64,000 nt of DNA from Phaeobacter sp. G2 (GCA_025163595.1 CP104100.1:2232001-2296000), one strand, 5' to 3'. Shown: positions 8,157 to 17,274, numbered from the stretch's first letter. Numbers and translations: made by a program. Notes: generated by a model from the sequence alone, not told the origin.

Positions 8157-8585
8157 AAGGGGGCCATTTCATACAGGTCGTAAGGTCATGATCACATTTG
8201 AGGTGATCGCAGACTTGTTTCCAAGGTGCAAGCTTGGTGATTGGGCGGGGGCAACTATCTTTAACCCACTGCCAATTGCACCGGACATTCGGACTGCAAA
8301 TGCCAAGGGGCCATTGCCTCTACAGGACGCTGACTTCTCTGCCCCTATTCAAAGCGGCCATTGGCGCAGCTCATTGTCTGACATAGTGAGGGGCGGCCTG
8401 ATCGGGGGGTAATCCGGGTACCATGCGGCGATCCGCCGCTGTCGGGGCGCTGGTCCCTCACAGCGGGGTTTGCAGTGCTGGCACTCAGATGGAAAAAGGT
8501 GCTACACGGCGCCGTCGGAGCCACAATCTGTGGCACCGCAGGTAAATCGGGGCTGGGTCGAGCCGCAACAGGGAAAGTGCGCACC
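8157..8585. other. Intergenic region between DUF2946 gene and dusA
   Basis: About 430 bases lie between divergent genes. Near the DUF2946 start there is a GATCAC/GTGATC dyad (listed separately). The dusA-proximal half is very GC-rich and can form several short stems. A frame open from 8475 is simply an upward extension of dusA, and the preferred dusA start is 8586. I saw no tRNA or confident riboswitch. Confidence 0.45.
8190..8208. promoter_or_regulatory. GATCAC-N7-GTGATC dyad upstream of the DUF2946 gene
   Basis: Perfect six-base arms lie seven bases apart, 34-52 bases before the DUF2946 start codon. That is an operator-like position relative to the presumed metal-uptake operon. It does not match the Irr, Fur or RirA patterns that I know, so the regulator is unknown. 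Confidence 0.35.
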
Positions 8586-9614
8586 ATGGCGGATCTAAAA
8601 GAGCAAGACAATTCAGGGTTTTCCCACGTGCAACGCGCTGCGCGCCTTTCTGTAGCGCCGATGATGGAGTGGACAGATCGCCATTGTCGATACCTACATC
8701 GTCTGCTCAGCCATCAGGTGCTGCTCTATACCGAAATGGTAACTGCGCCTGCTTTGGTGCGGGGAGGCGCCCTGCACTTGCTGGATTACAGCCCGGAGGA
8801 ACACCCGGTGGCCTTGCAGCTTGGCGGCTCTGATCCGATTGAACTGGGGCAGGCGGCCCAGCTTGGGGCGCGTGCGGGTTATGATGAAATCAATCTCAAC
8901 TGCGGCTGTCCCAGTGACCGGGTGCAATCTGGCGCCTTTGGCGCGGTGTTGATGCAAAGCCCTGATCTGGTGGCGGAGTGTGTTGCAGAGATGCGGGCCA
9001 AGGTGGCGGTAGAGATCACCGTGAAATGCCGCATTGGAGTGGATGAGCAGGAACCGCGTGACATTTTGCCGGTGTTTTTGGAAAAAATCCGTGCCGCAGG
9101 CTGTCAGCGGGTGACCATCCATGCGCGCAAAGCCTGGCTCAAAGGGCTGTCCCCAAAAGAAAATCGCGACATTCCGCCTCTGGATTATGACCTGGTGCAT
9201 GAAATGAAGCGCGCCTTTGGCGATATGCATATTTCGCTCAATGGCGGCATTGCCAGCTTGGACGCGGCGCTTGAGCATCTTGATCGGGGTCTTGACGGGG
9301 TGATGGTTGGTCGTGCCGCCTATCACCAACCCAGCGATATTCTGGCCGCCGCGGATGCGCGGGTCTATGGGGGTGGCGCGGCGCGCGATCCCTTTGATGT
9401 GGTGCAGCAGATGCTGCCCTATATCGAAGAGCAAATGGCGCAGGGCGCGCGGTTGCATCAGATCAGTCGCCACATGCTGGGGCTTTTTGCCGGCCGCCCC
9501 GGCGCGCGGGCCTGGCGACGCGCCCTGTCAGAAGGCGCAAGCCGTCCTGGCTCGGGGCCTGATCTGGTTTTGCAAGCGATGCAGCAGGTGCAAAACCCGC
9601 CAATCGCGATCTGA
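8586..9614 (+). CDS. dusA: tRNA dihydrouridine synthase, DusA type
   Basis: This 342-residue FMN enzyme reduces uridines in the tRNA D-loop to dihydrouridine using NADPH. SVAPMMEWTDRHCRYLHR near the start is the DusA signature, and INLNCGCPSDRVQSGAFGA contains the catalytic cysteine of the family. ISLNGGI and GVMVGRAAY form the phosphate-binding end of the barrel. The longer frame from 8475 has no family resemblance before MADLKEQ, and AGGGAAAG stands before the ATG at 8586, so that start is chosen. The gene converges with the DUF1289-ruvX-ccmI operon across a pair of interlocking hairpins. Confidence 0.92.
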   Translation: MADLKEQDNSGFSHVQRAARLSVAPMMEWTDRHCRYLHRLLSHQVLLYTEMVTAPALVRGGALHLLDYSPEEHPVALQLGGSDPIELGQAAQLGARAGYDEINLNCGCPSDRVQSGAFGAVLMQSPDLVAECVAEMRAKVAVEITVKCRIGVDEQEPRDILPVFLEKIRAAGCQRVTIHARKAWLKGLSPKENRDIPPLDYDLVHEMKRAFGDMHISLNGGIASLDAALEHLDRGLDGVMVGRAAYHQPSDILAAADARVYGGGAARDPFDVVQQMLPYIEEQMAQGARLHQISRHMLGLFAGRPGARAWRRALSEGASRPGSGPDLVLQAMQQVQNPPIAI

Positions 9615-9629
9615 GGAACGTCTCACCGG

Positions 9630-9677
9630 TACACCGGGCTGTCTGCAGCACCCGGTGTATAGCGCCCTGCAGACAGC
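9630..9677. terminator. Two interlocking hairpins between convergent dusA and DUF1289 genes
   Basis: Hairpin A pairs tacaccggg (9630-9638) with cccggtgta (9651-9659). Hairpin B pairs gctgtctgcag (9638-9648) with ctgcagacagc (9667-9677). The left arm of B lies in the loop of A, so the two stems either exclude each other or form a pseudoknot. There is no clean T run. The position suggests a convergent-transcript terminator; the mechanism is inference. Confidence 0.5.
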
Positions 9678-9691
9678 GCGCAGGTTGCAGC

Positions 9692-9934
9692 CTAGCGTTT
9701 GAGCCGGGCGGCGCGTCCGCCCCGGCGCTTGGTCAGGTTTGCGGCGCGGGCGGGAAGCGCCTCCATGACCTCTGCGCGGGCGTCATGAGACAGTTTTGAC
9801 CATTGGGTGATTTCGTCGATCGAGCGATAACAGCCGGTACAGATGCGGGCCTCTGGGTGGACAACGCAGATATTGATGCAGGGGGATTGGATCTCGTCGC
9901 GCTGCCAGACCTCTTTACCATTGCCTTTAGTCAT
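9692..9934 (-). CDS. DUF1289 family protein
   Basis: This 80-residue protein contains SPCINICVVHPEARICTGCYRSIDEI, read here as SPCINIC followed by ICTGCYRSIDEI: the four-cysteine pattern (C-x3-C-x8-C-x2-C) that defines DUF1289 and suggests a bound metal. Then comes W-x-x-L and a basic tail rich in arginine and lysine. No biochemical role is established for the family. The ATG overlaps the end of ruvX by eight bases, so it belongs to the ccmI-ruvX-DUF1289 operon, an arrangement that I regard as common in Rhodobacterales (general knowledge, not checked here). Confidence 0.88.
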   Translation of the reverse strand: MTKGNGKEVWQRDEIQSPCINICVVHPEARICTGCYRSIDEITQWSKLSHDARAEVMEALPARAANLTKRRGGRAARLKR

Positions 9935-10400
9935 TCTTCAGGTGCCTCATACGGTCAAGTGCTCCCTGTAGGATATAGGAGGCGGCCACATGGTCGATAA
10001 CCTCTGCGCGACGTTTGCGTGACGTATCTGCCTCCAAAAGCGCTCTTTCGGCCGCGACAGTGCTCAGCCTTTCGTCCCAGAACCCGATGGGCAGCTCTGT
10101 CAGGCGGGCCAGGTTGCGGGCAAAGGCGCGGGTTTTCTGGCAGCGGGGGCCTTCGGAGCCATCCATATTGCGCGGCAGGCCAAGCACCAGCCCGCCGATC
10201 TCGCGCTTTTTGACGATCTCAAACAGGTGTTCGGCGTCCAGGGTGAATTTCTTGCGCCGGATGGTTTCCAGTGGTGTTGCCACGGTGCCCATGCGGTCCG
10301 AGATGGCAACGCCTACGGTTTTGTCGCCAAGATCCAGGCCCGCAAGCGACGTAAAGCCCGGCGCGGCGACTGCAAACTCTTCGAATGTGTCGTAGATCAT
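9927..10400 (-). CDS. ruvX: RuvX/YqgF-type Holliday junction resolvase-like nuclease
   Basis: This 157-residue RNase H-fold protein carries SLAGLDLGDKTVGVAISD near residue 18, with the first catalytic aspartate. GGLVLGLPRNMDGSEGPR lies in the middle, and FWDERLSTVAAERAL near the end is the family's DERxST motif. YqgF proteins act in 16S rRNA 3' maturation or in junction resolution, depending on the species. The ATG at 10400 overlaps the ccmI stop by four bases (ATGA) and the 3' end overlaps the DUF1289 gene, so the three genes are translationally coupled. Confidence 0.92.
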   Translation of the reverse strand: MIYDTFEEFAVAAPGFTSLAGLDLGDKTVGVAISDRMGTVATPLETIRRKKFTLDAEHLFEIVKKREIGGLVLGLPRNMDGSEGPRCQKTRAFARNLARLTELPIGFWDERLSTVAAERALLEADTSRKRRAEVIDHVAASYILQGALDRMRHLKND

Positions 10401-11644
10401 GGCTCCAGCCCTGCCATGGAGGCTGCGCTTTCAAGGCGCGCCAGTGCCTCTGCATCAGCGGCAAAGCGGGTTTTTGCCTCGTCATAGATTGCCTTGGCCC
10501 GATCCTGTTGGCCAAGCACGCCAAGCGCGCCGATCAACTGTGCCCATTCCGCCGCAGAGCCCCCTTCGGTGGCGAGGCGATCGGAGAGGCGGGCGACCAT
10601 GCCCCGGATCATCTCCTGGCGGTCCTCCGTTGTCATCTCTTGCGCGGCCGAAAGATCTTCGGCGCTGGGACCTGCGAGGGCAGGGCCTGTTGCACCGGGG
10701 GCTGCTGGCGGAGAAATCGGGCTGTATTCAATTCCGGCGCGCAGGGCCATTTCTTCTATCTGGGACTCAATGCCTGCGATCCAGGGCGCCCCTTGCGGGC
10801 CTTGGCGCAGGGTGTCGGCCCAGATGCGAAAGGCGATGTCAGGTCGGTTCAGCTGGCCCTGGAGCAGGCCGTAATAATAGCGGGCCGGTCCATTGCGTGG
10901 ATCCAGGCGCAGGGTATCATCCAGCAGTGCTTCGGCTTCGGGCGACACATAGCCCCCGGCTGCCATGATCATCAACTCTGCCAGCTCGCCATAGTCCTGA
11001 GGCTCTAGGTCGCCGCTCATGATGCGGATGTAGTTCTGTTTGGCCTGATAGGCGGCGATGAAGTTGCCAAGATTGGCCTCGTGCTGCGCCAGCAGGGCTT
11101 GTCCCTGGGCGTCGTCAGGACGCTCGCCAGCGGTTTTGCGCAGCTGCGCCACCAGATCCGTATATCCGGGCTCCAGATCCAGGGCTGGTTGGGCCGGGAC
11201 CTTGGCTTCGGCCTCTGCCTGGTTGGGGCGGGTCTCGGCGTAGCGCGCTGCGGCCTCAATGCGCGAGGCCAGCCCCATATCCCCATACCCTGGCGCCCCA
11301 AGGACGTTATACAGAGCCAAAGTTCCGCCGACCAGCAACAGGGCTGTCAGCACAGATGTGAGACGGCTGATACCTGTTGGCTGGGTGCTGCCAGTGCTTT
11401 GTTGTTGCAGCTGAGCGTCAGCGGCCAAAATGCGCCGAGACACCTCGGTACGCACCCGCTGGGCATCGGATTCGTTGATCACGCCCCTTTGCAGATCCTT
11501 GTCGACGTCGCTCAGCTGTTGGCGATAGACTCGCAGATCATAGGCTGCAGGCGGTTCGCCCACTGAATGTGCGCGCAACAGGACGAGCCCCAAGAGAGCA
11601 GTCATCGCCAAAGCGACAAAGGAAATCAGGATCCAGAATACCAT
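10397..11644 (-). CDS. ccmI: Cytochrome c biogenesis protein CcmI
   Basis: This membrane protein of about 415 residues presents apocytochrome c to the haem-ligation machinery. Two transmembrane helices are visible: residues 1-24 (MVFWILISFVALAMTALLGL) and a second about 95-115 (LTSVLTALLLVGGTLALYNV). Between them is a conserved cytoplasmic loop containing VYRQQLSDVDKDLQRGVI. The long periplasmic C-terminal half holds tetratricopeptide-like repeats (for example GQALLAQHEANLGNFIAAYQ). The frame is open for 24 codons further upstream, but the ATG at 11644 begins the first helix and has GAGG before it. The rest of the ccm set is at 43386-46117. Confidence 0.9.
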   Translation of the reverse strand: MVFWILISFVALAMTALLGLVLLRAHSVGEPPAAYDLRVYRQQLSDVDKDLQRGVINESDAQRVRTEVSRRILAADAQLQQQSTGSTQPTGISRLTSVLTALLLVGGTLALYNVLGAPGYGDMGLASRIEAAARYAETRPNQAEAEAKVPAQPALDLEPGYTDLVAQLRKTAGERPDDAQGQALLAQHEANLGNFIAAYQAKQNYIRIMSGDLEPQDYGELAELMIMAAGGYVSPEAEALLDDTLRLDPRNGPARYYYGLLQGQLNRPDIAFRIWADTLRQGPQGAPWIAGIESQIEEMALRAGIEYSPISPPAAPGATGPALAGPSAEDLSAAQEMTTEDRQEMIRGMVARLSDRLATEGGSAAEWAQLIGALGVLGQQDRAKAIYDEAKTRFAADAEALARLESAASMAGLEP

Positions 11645-11873
11645 AGTTACACTGCCTCTTAGGTCGTATGTATCGGGCTGGGGTGCCGCTAGCCCCCATC
11701 TATAGATGCAAGGCACAGGAAAAAAGACCTAACTGGCCAGCTGCGCGCTCCTGTCCTGCCAAGGCGCGATTGGCCGCATGTCGCAAGAGTACAATAATGC
11801 GACGATAAACGGCACCGGATGCGCTATGCTCTGAGGCATACCTGTGAACAGTCTCGAACCATCGGATTCGCCC

Positions 11874-13118
11874 ATGAAACGCTATTCTGCCTTTGCTGTC
11901 GCGCGAGAAGCCCTGCGCTATCATACCGGATGGGAGCGCGCCTGGCGCTCGCCGGCCCCCAAACGCCACTACGATGTGATCATCGTGGGCGCTGGCGGCC
12001 ATGGTCTGGCCACCGCCTATTACCTTGGCAAGAATTTCGGCATCACCAATGTCGCGATTATCGAAAAGGGGTGGTTGGGCGGCGGCAACACCGGACGCAA
12101 TACCACTATCATCCGCTCGAACTATTTGCAGGATCCGTCGGCGGCGATCTATGAAAAGGCGCGTAGTCTTTATGAGACCATGAGCCAGGATCTGAACTAC
12201 AACGTGATGTTCAGCCCCCGTGGTGTCATCATGTTGGCGCAGACCGAGCACGAGATCCGTGGCTACAAGCGCACCGCCCATGCCAATGCGCTGCAGGGGG
12301 TTCAGACCGAATGGATTTCGCCCGAGCGGGTCAAGGAAATTGTGCCAATCATCAACCTGCATGGCCCACGTTACCCTGTGCTGGGCGGGCTTTGGCAGGA
12401 ACGCGGCGGCACAGCCCGTCACGATGCGGTGGCCTGGGGCTATGCCCGTGCCTGTTCCGACATGGGCATGGACATCATCCAGCAATGTGAAGTCACCGGT
12501 GTGCGCACCGAAGGGGGCCGTGTCGCAGGGGTCGAGACCTCCAAGGGGCCGATTGATTGTGACAAGCTGGGTATGGTCGTTGCTGGCAACGCCTCGCATC
12601 TGTCTGAAATGGCGGGCTTCCGTCTGCCAATGGAATCTGTGGCGCTGCAGGCGCTGGTGTCAGAGCCGATCAAACCCTGTATGGATGTGGTTGTGATGGC
12701 CAACACGGTGCATGGCTATATGTCCCAGTCCGACAAGGGGGAGATGGTGATTGGCGGCGGCACCGATGCGGCCAACAACTACACCCAGCGTGGCAGCTTC
12801 CATCATATTGAGGAAACCGTGCGCGCCCTGGTCGAGACCTTCCCGATGGTCAGCCGTCTGAAAATGCTGCGCCAGTGGGGCGGCATTGTCGATGTGACCG
12901 GCGACCGTTCGCCGCTGATCTCGAAAACGCCCGTGGGCAACTGCTTTATCAATGCAGGCTGGGGCACCGGTGGTTTCAAGGCCATTCCGGGATCCGGCTG
13001 GGCCATGGCAGAGCTGATGGCCACAGGTCATTCGCCGCTGACCGAGGAATTCTCGATCAATCGCTTCAAAGAAGGCAAGTTCATCGACGAGAGCGTCGCC
13101 GCTGGTGTGGCACACTAA
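11874..13118 (+). CDS. soxB: Sarcosine oxidase, beta subunit
   Basis: This 414-residue flavoprotein subunit belongs to heterotetrameric sarcosine oxidase, which demethylates sarcosine to glycine in the cytoplasm. It opens with MKRYSAFAVAREALRYHTGW, typical of alphaproteobacterial SoxB, and a dinucleotide-binding motif DVIIVGAGGHGLATAYYL follows. GGTARHDAVAWGY near residue 183 is the region that carries the covalent FMN histidine in the family, and the exact residue is inferred. A longer frame starts with GTG at 11844, but the ATG at 11874 matches the family start. It is the first gene of soxBDAG and diverges from ccmI. Confidence 0.95.
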   Translation: MKRYSAFAVAREALRYHTGWERAWRSPAPKRHYDVIIVGAGGHGLATAYYLGKNFGITNVAIIEKGWLGGGNTGRNTTIIRSNYLQDPSAAIYEKARSLYETMSQDLNYNVMFSPRGVIMLAQTEHEIRGYKRTAHANALQGVQTEWISPERVKEIVPIINLHGPRYPVLGGLWQERGGTARHDAVAWGYARACSDMGMDIIQQCEVTGVRTEGGRVAGVETSKGPIDCDKLGMVVAGNASHLSEMAGFRLPMESVALQALVSEPIKPCMDVVVMANTVHGYMSQSDKGEMVIGGGTDAANNYTQRGSFHHIEETVRALVETFPMVSRLKMLRQWGGIVDVTGDRSPLISKTPVGNCFINAGWGTGGFKAIPGSGWAMAELMATGHSPLTEEFSINRFKEGKFIDESVAAGVAH

Positions 13119-13151
13119 CGCCGCAAAATTCAAAAGGACGGAGTAAGCACA

Positions 13152-13493
13152 ATGCTGATCCTTGAATGCCCCTATTGCGGTGTCAAAGCCGAAGAAACCG
13201 AACTGGGCGCCGGTGGTGAAGCGCATCTGAAGCGTTTTGGCCCTGGCTCTGATGACGACCAGTTCCACGATTACCTGTTCATGCGCGAAAACCCCAAGGG
13301 CGTGCATTTTGAACGCTGGCGCCATGCCAATGGCTGCGGCAAGTGGTTCCATGCCGCGCGTTGCACCACCACGCTGGAGGTCTTTGGCACCTATGCGGCG
13401 CAGACCTATGAGCCGCCGCAGGAGATCAAGGACAAGATCACCGCAAAACGTCCCGGCTGGAGCTGGCGCGAATTTTCGGATGCCTCCGAATGA
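13152..13493 (+). CDS. soxD: Sarcosine oxidase, delta subunit
   Basis: This 113-residue zinc-binding subunit of the tetrameric enzyme shows the expected ligands: Cys6 and Cys9 in LECPYCGVKAEE, His59 and Cys62 in RHANGCGKWFHAARC. The metal role follows from family structures. AAGGACGGAG precedes the ATG by several bases. It sits between soxB and soxA in the standard order, 33 bases after soxB. Confidence 0.95.
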   Translation: MLILECPYCGVKAEETELGAGGEAHLKRFGPGSDDDQFHDYLFMRENPKGVHFERWRHANGCGKWFHAARCTTTLEVFGTYAAQTYEPPQEIKDKITAKRPGWSWREFSDASE

Positions 13494-13539
13494 TCCGCCT
13501 TGCTGAAACATTTGCCTTTACTTTGAAAGGTCTGAGCAC

Positions 13540-16500
13540 ATGAGCACGCGTCTCGCCAAACAGGGCCGGCTGATTGACCGGTCAAAACAGATCGAGTTTA
13601 CCTTTAATGGCAAACGCATGCAGGGCTATGCGGGCGATAGCCTTGCCTCGGCGCTGCTGGCAAATGACCAGATGATGATGGGCCGGTCTTTCAAATACCA
13701 CCGCCCGCGCGGCGTGGTGGCCTCCGGTTCCGAAGAGCCCAACGCGCTGATGCAGTTGGGCACTGGTGATCGCTATGAACCCAACCAGCGCGCCACCACC
13801 ACCGAGCTGTTTTCAGGTCTGACGGCGCAGTCGCAGAACCACTGGCCCAGCCTTGAATTTGACGTTCTGTCGATCAACAACAAGCTGTCGCGGTTTCTGA
13901 CGGCGGGTTTTTATTACAAGATGTTCATCCACCCGCGGCCGCTGTGGAAACATGTCTACGAGCCGATCATTCGCAAATCTGCCGGTCTGGGCGCGGCACC
14001 TGACGCCGAGCTGAAAGACGCGGACACCTACGAGCATTTCTACTTTTTTGCCGATGTGGTTGTGGTGGGCGGCGGTGTTGCCGGCTTGCAATCTGCCAAG
14101 GCGGCTGCGGCCAGCGGTGCCAAGGTGCTGGTGCTGGAACAAAACAGCTACTGGGGCGGACGCGCGCCTGTGGATGGCGGTACAATCGACGGGGAGACGC
14201 CCGAGGTCTGGGTCGAGAAGACCCTGGCTGAGCTGCGGGCGATGAAAAACGTCACCCTGCGCGACCGCTGCATGGCCTCTGGCGTCTATGACCACGGCTA
14301 TGTGTTGGGCTATGAGCGTCTGACAGATCACGTTCCCGGACAGGGTGGCCCGCGTCACCGTCTGTGGCGGATCCGTGCCAAGCAGATCATCACCGCCTCT
14401 GGAGCCATTGAGCGTCCGCTGTCTTTTGCCGGCAACGACGTGCCCGGTGTGATGCTGGCCGCCTCGATGCGCGACTATGTGGTGAACTGGGGCGTAAACC
14501 CGGGCCAAAAGGTTGTGGTTGCCACCAACAATGACGACGCTTATCGCACCGCCCTGGCGCTGCATGAGGCAGGCGTCGAAGTGGTGCGGGTGGTGGATGC
14601 CCGCGATACCGGCGGCGGCGCCTTGATGGAGGCCGTGCGCGAAAAAGGGATCCGGGTCGAGTTGGGCCGTGCCATTGCCAAGGTCAAGGATGGCCCCCGC
14701 GTCACCAAGGTCGCCATCTGCGCCCAAAACGGTGAGGGCGGTGCCCAGGAAGAGATCGAGGCCGATGCCGTGGCAATGTCTGGCGGCTGGTCGCCGGTGG
14801 TGCACCTGTGGTCGCACTGCGGTGGTAAGCTGAACTGGGACAAGGAAAACGCCTTCTTCCGCCCCGATCCTGCCCGTCCGCCACTGGGTGACAATGGTGC
14901 AGGCTTTGTGATCGCAACAGGTTCTGCCAATGGCAATCTGGGCCTTGGCGCGGTGTTGCAAGACGCCGCCGCAGCAGGTGCGCAGGCGGGTGAAGCTGCT
15001 GGCTTCCCAGCCAAAACAGTCGCCGCCTCCAAGGGGGTATCGGAAGTTGAGAGCCTGATGGAGCCAGTCTGGCTGATGCCCGCCAAGGCGGATATCAAGC
15101 TGCGGGTGAAAACCTGGCTCGATTATCAGAACGACGTCAAGGTGTCCGACGTGCAGCTGGCCGCCCGTGAAGGCTATGAAAGCGTTGAACACACCAAGCG
15201 GTATACCACGCTGGGGATGGCAACCGATCAGGGTAAGCTGTCCAATATCAACGGTCTGGCCATTCTGGCGGATAGTCTGAATTCGGAAATCCCACAGGTT
15301 GGCACCACCACTTTCCGTCCCCCCTATCACCCCATCTCCATGGGCGCGATTGGTGGTGAGGCGCGCGGTGAGATCTTCCAGCCGGTGCGCAAAACGCCGA
15401 TCTATGACTGGAACGATGCCAATGGCGCGGATTGGGAACCGGTTGGCCAGTGGCGCCGTCCTTTTGCCTATACCCGCAGCGGTGAAAGCCGCCATGACGC
15501 GGTCAATCGCGAGGTCAAGAACACCCGTGAAAATCTTGGTGTGCTGGACGCGTCCACCCTGGGCAAACTGATCGTCAAAGGCCCGGATGCAGGCAAGTTC
15601 CTCGATATGATGTATACCAACATGATGTCGACGCTGAAGGTGGGCAAATGCCGCTATGGTCTGATGTGTTCGGAAAACGGCTTCCTGTCTGATGACGGCG
15701 TTGTTGCCCGCATCGACGAGGACACCTGGCTGTGCCACACCACCACGGGCGGAGCCGAAAGCATCCATGGCCACATGGAAGAATGGCTGCAGACCGAATG
15801 GTGGGACTGGAAAGTCTATGTCGCCAATGTGACTGAGCAATACGCCCAGGTTGCGGTTGTTGGTCCCAATGCCCGCAAGGTGCTGGAAAAGCTCAACGCC
15901 CAGGCCGGTGGCGGCATGGATCTCAGCAAGGAGGCGCTGCCCTTTATGGAATGGCGTGACGGTCAGATCGGCGGCTTTGATGCCCGTGCCTATCGGATCT
16001 CCTTCTCGGGTGAGCTGTCCTACGAGATCGCGGTTGCGGCCTCCGAAGGCCAGGCCTTCTGGGACGCGCTGATGGAGGCAGGCCGCGAATTCAATGCCAT
16101 GCCCTATGGCACGGAAACCCTGCACATCCTGCGGGCCGAGAAGGGCTTTATCATGATCGGGGATGAGACCGACGGCACCGTTATTCCGCAGGATCTCAAC
16201 CTGCAATGGGCCTTGTCCAAAAAGAAAGAAGACTACCTGGGCAAACGCGCCCATCTGCGCTCGCATATGGCAGATCCGGATCGCTGGAAACTGGTTGGCC
16301 TGGAAACCGTGGATGGCTCGGTGCTGCCCGATGGCGCCTATGCCAAGGGCAATGGTCACAACGCTAATGGCCAGCAGAATGTGATTGGCCGGGTGACCTC
16401 GACCTATTATTCCGCAACGCTGGAGCGTGGCATTGCCATGGGTCTGGTCAAGCACGGACCCAAACGCATGGGCGAAGTGATCGAGTTCCCCGGAACCGAT

Positions 16501-16572
16501 GGCCAGATCTACAAAGCCAAGATTGTTGACCCGGTCTTTTACGACAAGGAAGGGGAGAAGCAGAATGTCTAA
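13540..16572 (+). CDS. soxA: Sarcosine oxidase, alpha subunit
   Basis: This 1010-residue catalytic subunit has three parts. The N-terminal region (about 1-100, FTFNGKRMQGYAGDSLASAL) resembles a ferredoxin-like fold that lacks cluster cysteines. A pyridine-nucleotide/FAD domain begins at about 170 (DVVVVGGGVAGLQSAKAAA). The C-terminal third resembles the glycine-cleavage T protein, which binds tetrahydrofolate and captures the released one-carbon unit as methylene-THF. The length is normal for the family. No frameshift is seen. The long antisense open frame over this gene is a codon-bias shadow. Confidence 0.95.
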   Translation: MSTRLAKQGRLIDRSKQIEFTFNGKRMQGYAGDSLASALLANDQMMMGRSFKYHRPRGVVASGSEEPNALMQLGTGDRYEPNQRATTTELFSGLTAQSQNHWPSLEFDVLSINNKLSRFLTAGFYYKMFIHPRPLWKHVYEPIIRKSAGLGAAPDAELKDADTYEHFYFFADVVVVGGGVAGLQSAKAAAASGAKVLVLEQNSYWGGRAPVDGGTIDGETPEVWVEKTLAELRAMKNVTLRDRCMASGVYDHGYVLGYERLTDHVPGQGGPRHRLWRIRAKQIITASGAIERPLSFAGNDVPGVMLAASMRDYVVNWGVNPGQKVVVATNNDDAYRTALALHEAGVEVVRVVDARDTGGGALMEAVREKGIRVELGRAIAKVKDGPRVTKVAICAQNGEGGAQEEIEADAVAMSGGWSPVVHLWSHCGGKLNWDKENAFFRPDPARPPLGDNGAGFVIATGSANGNLGLGAVLQDAAAAGAQAGEAAGFPAKTVAASKGVSEVESLMEPVWLMPAKADIKLRVKTWLDYQNDVKVSDVQLAAREGYESVEHTKRYTTLGMATDQGKLSNINGLAILADSLNSEIPQVGTTTFRPPYHPISMGAIGGEARGEIFQPVRKTPIYDWNDANGADWEPVGQWRRPFAYTRSGESRHDAVNREVKNTRENLGVLDASTLGKLIVKGPDAGKFLDMMYTNMMSTLKVGKCRYGLMCSENGFLSDDGVVARIDEDTWLCHTTTGGAESIHGHMEEWLQTEWWDWKVYVANVTEQYAQVAVVGPNARKVLEKLNAQAGGGMDLSKEALPFMEWRDGQIGGFDARAYRISFSGELSYEIAVAASEGQAFWDALMEAGREFNAMPYGTETLHILRAEKGFIMIGDETDGTVIPQDLNLQWALSKKKEDYLGKRAHLRSHMADPDRWKLVGLETVDGSVLPDGAYAKGNGHNANGQQNVIGRVTSTYYSATLERGIAMGLVKHGPKRMGEVIEFPGTDGQIYKAKIVDPVFYDKEGEKQNV

Positions 16573-17131
16573 TCCTGTCACCGCCACCAATGGGGCGCAA
16601 TTCACTGGTATCGCCACAGTCGAGGACGCAGGTCTGCAGGGGATGATCACCCTGCGTGGTGATCTGTCTTCCAAAACCCTGAAGGCGGCAGTCAAGGCTG
16701 CTACCGGTGCCGAGGTGCCAGATCAGCGCAAGATATCGGTGGTTGAGGGCGGCGCAGCGGCCTGGATGTCACCGGATGAACTGCTGCTATTGGTGCCCTA
16801 TGGCGACGCTGTGGCCAAAACCGCTGAGCTGGCGCAGGCCTTGAAAGGCGAACATGCCCTGGCGGCGAATGTGTCGGATGCGCGCTCTTTCTTTAGCATT
16901 GCAGGAGAGGGCGCCCGCGAGGTTCTGGCCAAGATCGCTCCGGTGGATCTGTCCGCCGAAGCCTTCAAGCCCGGAGATTTTCGCCGTAGCCGCACAGCCC
17001 AGGTCGCGGCGGCCTTTTGGCTACAGGACGATGGCAGCTTCCGCCTGGTCTGTTTCCGCTCGGTCGGTGCCTATATGTTCAACCTCTTGTCCGCCTCGGC
17101 CCATCCACAATCCTCGGTGGGTGTGTATTAA
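16565..17131 (+). CDS. soxG: Sarcosine oxidase, gamma subunit
   Basis: This 188-residue subunit resembles part of a T-protein fold and completes the soxBDAG tetramer. VVEGGAAAWMSPDELLLLVP and RSFFSIAGEGAREVLAKIAP are recognisable family stretches, and FRRSRTAQVAAAFWLQDDGS follows. The start at 16565 overlaps the end of soxA by eight bases, with GGAAGGGGAG upstream. An earlier frame from 16499 lies entirely within soxA and is not the start. An intrinsic terminator follows at 17179. Confidence 0.93.
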   Translation: MSNPVTATNGAQFTGIATVEDAGLQGMITLRGDLSSKTLKAAVKAATGAEVPDQRKISVVEGGAAAWMSPDELLLLVPYGDAVAKTAELAQALKGEHALAANVSDARSFFSIAGEGAREVLAKIAPVDLSAEAFKPGDFRRSRTAQVAAAFWLQDDGSFRLVCFRSVGAYMFNLLSASAHPQSSVGVY

Positions 17132-17178
17132 AGGAGGGGTTCATTTTTGGGTTGAATTGCTGAAAATGTAAATCTAGG

Positions 17179-17210
17179 GTGCCCTCAAGTTGAATTTGAG
17201 GGCACTTTTT
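17179..17210 (+). terminator. Intrinsic terminator of soxBDAG
   Basis: Ten-base perfect arms gtgccctcaa and ttgagggcac (17179-17188 and 17196-17205) with a seven-base loop are followed by five T residues. It lies 48 bases after the soxG stop. Confidence 0.9.
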
Positions 17211-17274
17211 CATTTGTGCCCTTGCATTTAATGGAGCTGAGAAGGCGAAGATTGAGCCGTGGAGGATTTTGTCG

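Noticed and set aside
8390..8480. A cobalamin-riboswitch-like region between the ABC importer and dusA
   Set aside because: On the minus strand it contains a CTGTGAG stretch and GC-rich stems, but the B12 box and the ordered conserved elements are missing, so I do not call it.
8475..8585. An upstream extension of the dusA frame
   Set aside because: The extra residues have no family similarity, and the ATG at 8586 has a better ribosome binding site.
13813..16695. A very long open frame on the minus strand over soxA
   Set aside because: It is antisense to the clear soxA gene and is a codon-bias shadow of a GC-rich coding region.
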